A stretch of DNA of 64,000 nt, taken from assembly GCA_026627065.1 (NCBI GenBank), contig JAPNUO010000005.1, positions 1 to 64,000 on the forward strand, given 5' to 3'. Of the stretch, positions 17,104 through 23,404 are shown piece by piece (the first letter of the stretch is position 1; each line of letters opens with the position of its first letter). The notes beneath the pieces were generated by a model. It saw nothing but the letters and a program-made list of their open reading frames with translations, was not told where the DNA came from and ran no database searches. The stretch is from Bacillota bacterium. GTDB lineage: Bacteria; Bacillota; Sulfobacillia; Sulfobacillales; Sulfobacillaceae. Both the position numbers and the translations under genes were made by a program.

Positions 17104-18260
17104 TTGAGGACACCGAATTTTGGGGATACCGGCGTCCCGACGGCCAAGTGGGCTCGCGCAACTATGTGGCGCTGATTCCGGTAGACGACCTTTCCAACGC
17201 GGTGGTCGAAGGGGCGGCTCACCTGGTACCGGGAGTGTTGCCGCTCCCGCATCCGTACGGGCGGCTGCAGTTTGGGGCCGATCTGGACCTCTTGTTTCGG
17301 ACGCTCATCGGGACCGGAAGCAACCCCAACATCGCGGCGGCCGTGGTGGTGGGGATCGAACCTCACTGGACGGAGCGGGTGGTGCAGGGGATTCGCGAGT
17401 GCGGCAAGCCGGTGAGCGGCTTTGCCATTGAAGGTACCGGCGATACCGAGACCATTGCCCGCGTGGCCCGCCAGGCCCGCCGGTACCTGCAGGACGCCAG
17501 CGAGCTGCGGCGCGAGCGCGTGCCCATTAGCGAGGCCACGGTCAGCATTAAGTGCGGCGAGTCGGACACGACGTCGGGGCTGGGATCGAACCCGGCAGTC
17601 GGCGTGGCGGTCGACTGGCTGGTCGACCACGGCGCCACCGTGATCTTTGGCGAAACCTCGGAAATCACGGGGGCCGAGCACATTATTGCCCGGCGCTGCG
17701 CGACCGACGCGGTGCGGCAGCGCTATCTCGCGTTTCACGAAGACTACCAGGCGCTCATCCGCGCTTCCGGGGCCGATCTTTTGGGGTCGCAGCCGACCGA
17801 GGGCAATATTGCGGGCGGCCTGAGCACGATTGAAGAAAAGGCGCTCGGCAACATTCAAAAGACGGGGACGAAGCCCATAGTCGACGCGCTGGCGCCGGCC
17901 GAACGCCCGCGCGTGCGGGGCCTCAACTTTATGGACACGTCGTCGGCCGCTGCCGAGTTTATCACCCTCATGGGAGCGGCCGGGTCGATCTTTCATTTCT
18001 TTACGACCGGCCAGGGAAATATTGTCGGCAACCCTGTGGTCCCCGTGCTGAAGGTGACGGCCAACCCGAAAACTGCCCAAAGCATGGCCGAGCACATTGA
18101 TGTGGACGTGTCGGGCCTGCTGACGCTAGATTTGTCGCTCGAGGATGCGGGACAAGCCTTGCTGGCGATGATGTTTCGCACCCTGTCGGGCCGCCTGACG
18201 GCGGCGGAAGTGCTGGGCCACAAAGAGTTTGTCCTGACCAAGCTCTACCGCAGCGCCTAG
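17100..18260 (+). CDS. suyB: (2R)-3-sulfolactate sulfo-lyase, subunit beta
   Basis: A 386-residue large subunit of sulfolactate sulfo-lyase, homologous to the C-terminal part of altronate dehydratase (UxaA family). Features expected of SuyB include 'GYRRPDGQVGSRNYV', 'PVDDLSNAVVEGA', 'LPHPYGRLQFGADL', 'KCGESDTTSG', 'GNIAGGLSTIEEKALGNIQK' and 'EHIDVDVSGLL'. With SuyA it desulfonates sulfolactate to pyruvate and sulfite in the cytoplasm, feeding carbon to central metabolism. The start at ATG 17100 overlaps the suyA stop; an in-frame GTG at 17073 would extend into suyA. No sulfite exporter or oxidase gene is in the window. Confidence 0.88.
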   Translation: MIEDTEFWGYRRPDGQVGSRNYVALIPVDDLSNAVVEGAAHLVPGVLPLPHPYGRLQFGADLDLLFRTLIGTGSNPNIAAAVVVGIEPHWTERVVQGIRECGKPVSGFAIEGTGDTETIARVARQARRYLQDASELRRERVPISEATVSIKCGESDTTSGLGSNPAVGVAVDWLVDHGATVIFGETSEITGAEHIIARRCATDAVRQRYLAFHEDYQALIRASGADLLGSQPTEGNIAGGLSTIEEKALGNIQKTGTKPIVDALAPAERPRVRGLNFMDTSSAAAEFITLMGAAGSIFHFFTTGQGNIVGNPVVPVLKVTANPKTAQSMAEHIDVDVSGLLTLDLSLEDAGQALLAMMFRTLSGRLTAAEVLGHKEFVLTKLYRSA

Positions 18261-18263
18261 CTC

Positions 18264-18278
18264 GCCAAAGGGGGGGGG
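18264..18278 (+). promoter_or_regulatory. G9-tract ribosome site of slcC
   Basis: Identical to the 15-mer at 15412-15426 (GCCAAA plus nine G) and placed 4 nt before the GTG start of slcC at 18283. The repeat within one operon and the different spacing (4 versus 7 nt) are notable. Confidence 0.55.
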
Positions 18279-18282
18279 ACCG

Positions 18283-19248
18283 GTGGCCGCGATTTTGGTG
18301 ACGGAATTTCTCGATCCTGCAGGTCTCGAGATCTTAAGCCAAGCGGGGGAGGTACATTACGACCCGGACCTTTGGCGCGATGCGGCGGCGCTGCGCGCTC
18401 GGGTCCAGGAGGCGGATGCGCTGGTGGTGCGCAATCAGACCCGAGTCACGCGCGCCCTGTTGGAGGAGACGCCCATCCGGGTGGTGGGACGCCTTGGCGT
18501 CGGCTTGGACAATGTGGACGTGCGCGCGGCCGAGGCGCTCAACGTGACCGTGGTGGTGGCGCGGGGAGCCAACGCCACCGCCGTCGCGGAGTATGTGCTG
18601 GCGGCTTGCTTTCACTTTAGCCGGCGATTGGCCTGGGTGGGGGAAACGACCCAGGCGGGGCAGTGGGACCGGACGCTCGGCGGCACCGAGCTTCAGGGCA
18701 AATGGCTCGGGATTGTGGGGTTGGGAGACATCGGACAGCGACTCGCCCTGCGCGCCCGGGCCCTCGGCATGCGGGTAGCCGCGCACGACCCCGCTGTGTT
18801 GACAACCCACTGGGCCGTCCTCGATTGTGACGTTGCCCTGATGCCGCTCGACGAGCTTTTGGCGTCGGCCGACTTCGTGAGCTTGCATGTGCCGCTGACG
18901 CCCGAGACGCGCCACCTTCTCAACCGCGATCGCCTGCGGCTCATGAAGCCGACGGCCTATTTAATCAACACCGCCCGCGGCGGAATTGTCGACGAGGCCG
19001 CGTTGGCGCAGGCGCTGCGCGAGAACCGTATCGCCGGCTGCGCGCTGGACGTGCGCGAAGAGGAACCGCCGGCCTCCCCCGACCCCTTGGCCAGCGATGA
19101 ACGCGTTCTGTTGACGCCCCACATTGCGGGGCTGACGGCAGAAGCGCGGCAACGCACGAGCCTCCTGGTGGCGGAAGACGTAGTGCGCGTGTTAACGGGG
19201 CAGGAGCCGCGGGCAGCAGTGGTCAAAGCGAAGGAGGGGAGGGTATGA
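18283..19248 (+). CDS. slcC: (S)-sulfolactate dehydrogenase
   Basis: A 321-residue D-isomer-specific 2-hydroxyacid dehydrogenase (SerA-like). It has 'RLGVGLDNVD', the NAD-binding motif 'GIVGLGDIGQRLALRA', 'INTARGGIVDEAAL' with the catalytic Arg/Glu region, and the catalytic histidine in 'LTPHIAG'. SlcC oxidises (S)-sulfolactate to sulfopyruvate; ComC then reduces it to the R form that SuyAB cleaves. This assignment rests on the order suyA-suyB-slcC-comC, known from sulfolactate-degrading bacteria, together with the family match. On its own it could be called a phosphoglycerate dehydrogenase homologue. It overlaps comC by ATGA. Confidence 0.82.
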   Translation: MAAILVTEFLDPAGLEILSQAGEVHYDPDLWRDAAALRARVQEADALVVRNQTRVTRALLEETPIRVVGRLGVGLDNVDVRAAEALNVTVVVARGANATAVAEYVLAACFHFSRRLAWVGETTQAGQWDRTLGGTELQGKWLGIVGLGDIGQRLALRARALGMRVAAHDPAVLTTHWAVLDCDVALMPLDELLASADFVSLHVPLTPETRHLLNRDRLRLMKPTAYLINTARGGIVDEAALAQALRENRIAGCALDVREEEPPASPDPLASDERVLLTPHIAGLTAEARQRTSLLVAEDVVRVLTGQEPRAAVVKAKEGRV

Positions 19249-20324
19249 CGCAGGAGCATGGAGCGCCTGCGGGGGTCCGGTTTTCTGCCACCGCCCTCAA
19301 GACCTTTATCCGCGGGGTTTTGACGGCAGTGGGGGTGCCGGAGGAGGACGCCGAGATTGTGGCCCACGTCTTGACCGAGGCGGATTTGACCGGACGTCAG
19401 ACGCACGGGATTAGCCGGCTGCCCATGTATGTGGCGCGCCTTCGGCAGGGCGCGATGAATCCTACGCCAGAGCTGAGATGGGAAGAACCCACGTTTCCGC
19501 TGGTGCGGGTCCTCGACGGGGACAATGGTCTGGGACCGGTGGTAGCCTGGCGCGCTATGGAGGAAGCCGTCGCGCTGAGCCGGGAGCATGGTCTCGGGTG
19601 TGTGGCGGTGCGCCATTCCAACCATGCCGGGGCCATGAGCGCGTATTGCGAAGCCGCTGCCGTGCAGGGGCAAATCCTCCTGGCATTGACGAACAGCCCC
19701 CCGGGCATTCCGCCTTGGGGCGGGCGCCGGGCTTTTTTGGGTACCAATCCTATAGCGGTGGCGTTTCCGCGGGGGAGAGGGGCAGCGCCGCTGGTGATTG
19801 ACTTGGCGACGTCGGTTGTCGCGCGCGGGCACATTATTGAAGCAGCACGCCAAGGGGAGCCGATTCCGGAAGGCTGGGCCATCGATGCCGAGGGACGGCC
19901 GACGACCGATCCCCAAGCCGCCTTAAAAGGTGCGGTGTTGCCCATGGCCGGGCCGAAAGGCTATGCGCTGGCGTTGATGGTGGAGGTGTTTTCCGGCGTC
20001 TTGAGCGGGGCCGGGGTGGGGCCCGGCGTAGCCAATCCGTATGAGGCGGGCAGCGGCCCCTCCAATGTCGGGCACTTCTTCTGGGCGCTCAACCCGCGGG
20101 GATTTGGCGACGACAGTGTCTTTTACGGGACGTTAGCCGCATTGGAAACCCAATTGCGCGAGGTGCCCCCGATGCCGGGTCACACGGTGCGTTTGCCAGG
20201 CGATCGCGCGGAAACCGAGCGCCAAACCCAGAGCGCCCAAGGCATCCCGCTCGATCCGGCGTTAGTCGGGGTGTTGAACGCTCTGGCGAGCGAATGCCAT
20301 GCGCCTTTGTTGGAGGCGGAGTAG
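19245..20324 (+). CDS. comC: (R)-sulfolactate dehydrogenase (Ldh2/malate dehydrogenase family)
   Basis: A 359-residue member of the Ldh2/YlbC-type NAD(P)-dependent 2-hydroxyacid dehydrogenase family. Conserved parts include 'DLTGRQTHGISRLPMYV', 'VAVRHSNHAGAMSAYCE' (catalytic His), 'ALTNSPPGIPPWGGRRAFLGTNP' and 'GAVLPMAGPKGYALALMVE'. ComC reduces sulfopyruvate to (R)-sulfolactate. With SlcC it forms the redox pair that inverts sulfolactate so that SuyAB can use it. It is the last gene of the operon that starts at 13238; no terminator is evident before 20385. Confidence 0.83.
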   Translation: MTQEHGAPAGVRFSATALKTFIRGVLTAVGVPEEDAEIVAHVLTEADLTGRQTHGISRLPMYVARLRQGAMNPTPELRWEEPTFPLVRVLDGDNGLGPVVAWRAMEEAVALSREHGLGCVAVRHSNHAGAMSAYCEAAAVQGQILLALTNSPPGIPPWGGRRAFLGTNPIAVAFPRGRGAAPLVIDLATSVVARGHIIEAARQGEPIPEGWAIDAEGRPTTDPQAALKGAVLPMAGPKGYALALMVEVFSGVLSGAGVGPGVANPYEAGSGPSNVGHFFWALNPRGFGDDSVFYGTLAALETQLREVPPMPGHTVRLPGDRAETERQTQSAQGIPLDPALVGVLNALASECHAPLLEAE

Positions 20325-20384
20325 CGGCGGGAGAGAACGCAAGGCAGGCGAGTCGACCCAAAAAATTTTGTCGCATAAAATTAA

Positions 20385-20401
20385 ATTATTCAGTGAATAA
20401 T
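20385..20401. promoter_or_regulatory. perfect palindrome upstream of the ROK gene
   Basis: ATTATTC-AGT-GAATAAT is a perfect 7-bp inverted repeat in an AT-rich region 50 nt before the ROK start. It could be an operator for autoregulation. A -10-like TATACT at 20436-20441 would put the transcript start within a few bases of the ATG, giving an almost leaderless mRNA. Confidence 0.4.
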
Positions 20402-20450
20402 AAGGTTAATCTTTCCCTTGCCCTCCAGAATGTTATATACTTCACAATAG

Positions 20451-21557
20451 ATGTGGGGTGATCTTCTGAACGAGATTGTGCAAACACGAGGTGAACGCGC
20501 GGTCTTTCGCTGCATTCGACGGACCCCGGGAATTTCCCGCGTCGAGCTATGCGAGCGAACGGAGTTGACGTCGGCGGCAGTGACCCAGATCGTCAAGCGG
20601 TTCATGGCCGCCGGGCTGGTGCGGGAAATCCCGGCGAAAAATGCTATTGCCGGCAATATTGGTCGCACGCGGATTGGGTTGGCGCCGGTGGACAGCGCGT
20701 ATTTTTCTTTAGGTATTGTGGTGCGCCGGCACGACATCCAGATGGGCCTGGTGGCGCCGTCGGGGAAGGTAGCGCATGCCTGGCGGATGGTGGCACCCAC
20801 GATCGAGCGCGTAGCATCGACGTTGGAGGATGTCGTGGAGGCTGCGGGCGAAATTCCCATTGTGGCAGTGGGGGTCGGCTTGCCCACGTTTGCGGTGCCG
20901 TGGGCGACGGCGTCGGACATTACCGCGACGATCGCAAATCGCTTTGACTGTCCGGTCTATTCGTTCCACAACGGAAGCTATGCGGCCCTGGCCGAAGAGT
21001 GGTTTATGGAAGAGGAGGTACCCTCGCGGTTTTTTTATGTGTTCATCGGCTCCGGCATTGGCGGTGCTTCGGTGTTGCGCGCGGGGAATGAGCCGCCGGT
21101 GATCACCTGTATCGAGGCCGGCCATGTGGGCATCGATCCTCACGGCGAGCGATGCTTCTGCGGGAACCGCGGTTGTGTGGAACTCATGGCCTCGCCGGCA
21201 TCTTTGGAAGCACATTACCACATCAATATTGATCTGGGCATTGAAGGGGTCAAAGGGCTCAGCGAACGCACCAAAGAGGCGGTCGGCGAATCTCTGGCAT
21301 ATGGCTTGGTGAGCATTACGAATGTGCTCAATATCCATTATGTGGTGCTCGGAGGTTACCCGCCGGAGGTGCTGGATTACTTATACGGCAATACCTTGCG
21401 AAAAACACTGGCGGGATACCGGAATCCCTTCGGGCATCCGTTGACCATTGTCACGTCGAGGTTAGGCGACCTGGCAGGGGTTCAAGGCGCTGCGTTGGGG
21501 GCACAAGATCAAATCGGAACGGTGGTGGACCGCAACGCGGTGTTGTCGTACCGGTAA
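20451..21557 (+). CDS. ROK family transcriptional regulator (XylR/NagC type)
   Basis: A 368-residue repressor with an N-terminal winged helix-turn-helix ('GISRVELCERTELTSAAVTQ') and a ROK sugar-kinase-like domain. The zinc-binding consensus is complete: 'GHVGIDPHGERCFCGNRGC', followed by 'ELMAS'. ROK repressors bind AT-rich palindromes and release DNA when a sugar or sugar phosphate binds. It lies between the sulfolactate operon and the glycan genes. AT-rich elements near 4319, 13006, 21603, 27636 and 36094 are candidate sites, by inference. The start is uncertain: ATG 20451 lacks a clear ribosome site. Confidence 0.88.
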   Translation: MWGDLLNEIVQTRGERAVFRCIRRTPGISRVELCERTELTSAAVTQIVKRFMAAGLVREIPAKNAIAGNIGRTRIGLAPVDSAYFSLGIVVRRHDIQMGLVAPSGKVAHAWRMVAPTIERVASTLEDVVEAAGEIPIVAVGVGLPTFAVPWATASDITATIANRFDCPVYSFHNGSYAALAEEWFMEEEVPSRFFYVFIGSGIGGASVLRAGNEPPVITCIEAGHVGIDPHGERCFCGNRGCVELMASPASLEAHYHINIDLGIEGVKGLSERTKEAVGESLAYGLVSITNVLNIHYVVLGGYPPEVLDYLYGNTLRKTLAGYRNPFGHPLTIVTSRLGDLAGVQGAALGAQDQIGTVVDRNAVLSYR

Positions 21558-21602
21558 AGCGCGGGCCCCAGTCTTTTTGCTCTTTATGGTTAAGTAAATT
21601 AG

Positions 21603-21608
21603 TATAAT
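21603..21608 (+). promoter_or_regulatory. -10 element of the isomerase pair
   Basis: A perfect TATAAT lies 22 nt before the ATG at 21631, within an AT-rich block (GTTAAGTAAATTAGTATAAT) related to the elements at 13006 and 27636. No good -35 box is visible, which fits regulation by an activator or a weak basal promoter. Confidence 0.45.
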
Positions 21609-21630
21609 ATTGAAGCGGTGGGGGCAACGC

Positions 21631-22560
21631 ATGGAACTCGGACTGTATCACACTTGCTTTTTGGATTGGCCCATCGACAGGTTATTTTCGTGGATGCAGG
21701 CGCACAATTTCCGCGTGGCGGAGCTTCACGGGGGTCCAAAGTATCGCCACATCTCCTGGCCGGAGGTTGCCGACGGGCGGGATCGCGAGGTCCGTCTTTT
21801 GGCTGAACGACATGGCATTGAGATTTGCGACATTATGTACGGCCCGTTGAATTTTTTAAGCCCTGAAGCTCACGTCCGACGCGAGGCGCAAAACTACGCC
21901 ATGATGCTGCTCCGGGCGGCCAGCCGCCTTGGGGTTCCGTCGGTGTCGGTTTTTACCGGACGCGATCCCGCCCTGTCTCTCGAACAAAACTTGGTGGCGC
22001 TTCCCGACGCGCTCGCTCCCGTCCTGGACGTCGCGGAGCGGGTGGGCGTGAAGCTCGCCTTAGAAAATTGCCCAATGGCCCATGAATGGCCTTGGGTGTA
22101 CAACGTGGCTGTGAGTCCCGCGCTGTGGCGCGAAATTTTTCGCCGCCTTCCGACGCCGTATTTAGGGCTGACCTTGGATCCGTCGCACTTAGTGTGGCAG
22201 GGGATCGACTATATCTCGGCCGTGAAGGAATTTGCCGGGCGCATTGTGCTGGCTCAAGCCAAGGATACCGAAGTGATGCCGGAAATTCTCCGCGATGAAG
22301 GGATCTTTCTTCACCACTTTTGGCGCCATCGCATACCTGGACAGGGCCAGGTCGATTGGAAGCGCTACATTGCCGCGTTGGTGGAGGCGGGTTATCACGG
22401 TCCATTAGTTTTGGAGCACGAAGATCCGTTTTACCAAGGAACCGATCAGGCGGTAGAAACCGGGGTCCTTTTAAGTCAGCAGTATCTTTCACCCTACCTT
22501 TCTCTGGATCTTGGCTGGCGCAGCCGTGAGCCTCGGGACGCGGGAGCGACAAGGACGTAA
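21631..22560 (+). CDS. Sugar phosphate isomerase/epimerase-like TIM-barrel protein
   Basis: A 309-residue protein of the xylose isomerase-like (AP endonuclease 2) TIM-barrel family. Metal-binding type motifs are 'ALENCPMAHEWPW', 'LTLDPSHLVWQGID', 'VLAQAKDTEV' and 'VLEHEDPFYQG'. These enzymes isomerise or epimerise sugars, or eliminate from keto-sugars, using a divalent metal. It shares the DPSHL-x-WQGID motif with the protein at 42999, so the two are paralogues. ATG 21631 follows GGTGGGGG; an in-frame TTG at 21610 is less likely. The substrate is unknown. Confidence 0.75.
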   Translation: MELGLYHTCFLDWPIDRLFSWMQAHNFRVAELHGGPKYRHISWPEVADGRDREVRLLAERHGIEICDIMYGPLNFLSPEAHVRREAQNYAMMLLRAASRLGVPSVSVFTGRDPALSLEQNLVALPDALAPVLDVAERVGVKLALENCPMAHEWPWVYNVAVSPALWREIFRRLPTPYLGLTLDPSHLVWQGIDYISAVKEFAGRIVLAQAKDTEVMPEILRDEGIFLHHFWRHRIPGQGQVDWKRYIAALVEAGYHGPLVLEHEDPFYQGTDQAVETGVLLSQQYLSPYLSLDLGWRSREPRDAGATRT

Positions 22561-22577
22561 AGCGGAAGGAGCTTCAC

Positions 22578-23333
22578 ATGGCGAATCCTCAGTTGGCATG
22601 CCAAACGATTACTTGGGGCAACGCATATCTGATGAGTCACTACGAGGAGGTGCTGCAAGAGGTACGCCGCGCAGGCTACAACGGCGTGGAAACTAATTTG
22701 GGGGTGCTTCAGCACTGGCAGGCATCGTTGCCCTCGTGGTCGGCCCAATATCAGCTGCGCATTGTGGCGGGACACGTGAGCGGCCCTCGGGTCTGGGAGT
22801 TGGCTTCTGAAAATGCCCAAGAGGCCTTGGCCGGGTTGCGGCGGCTTGGGGCCCAGTTTCTGTTGATTAGTTCTTCCCCCGAGTTTCACGACGAGGACTA
22901 CCGGCGGCTGGCGGAGGCGGCGGCGAAACTGGCGGACATTGGGGCTAATGAGGGTATTCGGGTTCTGTACCATCATCACAATTGGGAGCTCCGCAATCAG
23001 GCGGACGTCTTAACGCGGGTACTGGAGGCAGCCAGGGCCCGGATCGGGATTGCGTCGGACTTTGGCTGGGTGATGCGTTCCGAGCTTTCGCTCGACCGCT
23101 ATTTTGCGCAGTTTGGGGACGCTATCCGCTACGTGCATCTCAAAGATTCGCTCAATGAGAAGTGGGTGGAAATGGGGCGCGGCACCTTGCCTTTGCAGGA
23201 ATTGATCCAGCGATTGCGCGCCTTAGACCTTCCTTGGTGGACGTTGGAACAAGACTCGACCGATCTTACCCCCTTCGAGAGTGTCAAAGCCAACCGCGAC
23301 TATGTGCAGAGGCTGCTCCAGGAGACGCAATGA
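22578..23333 (+). CDS. Sugar phosphate isomerase/epimerase-like TIM-barrel protein
   Basis: A 251-residue TIM-barrel protein of the same superfamily (IolE/inosose dehydratase-like). Motifs include 'GYNGVETNLG', 'YHHHNWELRN', 'GIASDFGW', 'YVHLKDS' and 'WTLEQD'. It follows the preceding isomerase by 17 nt and is probably co-transcribed with it. It converges on the mannosidase gene at 23405. The substrate cannot be told; a keto-inositol or keto-sugar is typical of the family. Confidence 0.75.
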   Translation: MANPQLACQTITWGNAYLMSHYEEVLQEVRRAGYNGVETNLGVLQHWQASLPSWSAQYQLRIVAGHVSGPRVWELASENAQEALAGLRRLGAQFLLISSSPEFHDEDYRRLAEAAAKLADIGANEGIRVLYHHHNWELRNQADVLTRVLEAARARIGIASDFGWVMRSELSLDRYFAQFGDAIRYVHLKDSLNEKWVEMGRGTLPLQELIQRLRALDLPWWTLEQDSTDLTPFESVKANRDYVQRLLQETQ

Positions 23334-23404
23334 GGATGTTGGGGGGAGGACCGCGACGGGTGCCTCCCCCCAAGAGTGTCCTGGGCGGCATGGGCGTCTC
23401 GCGA

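Noticed and set aside
16798..18260. Altronate dehydratase (UxaA) encoded as two genes
   Set aside because: SuyA and SuyB are homologous to the two halves of UxaA, but the motifs 'PVDDLSNA' and 'LPHPYGRLQFG' and the slcC-comC neighbours fit sulfolactate sulfo-lyase better.
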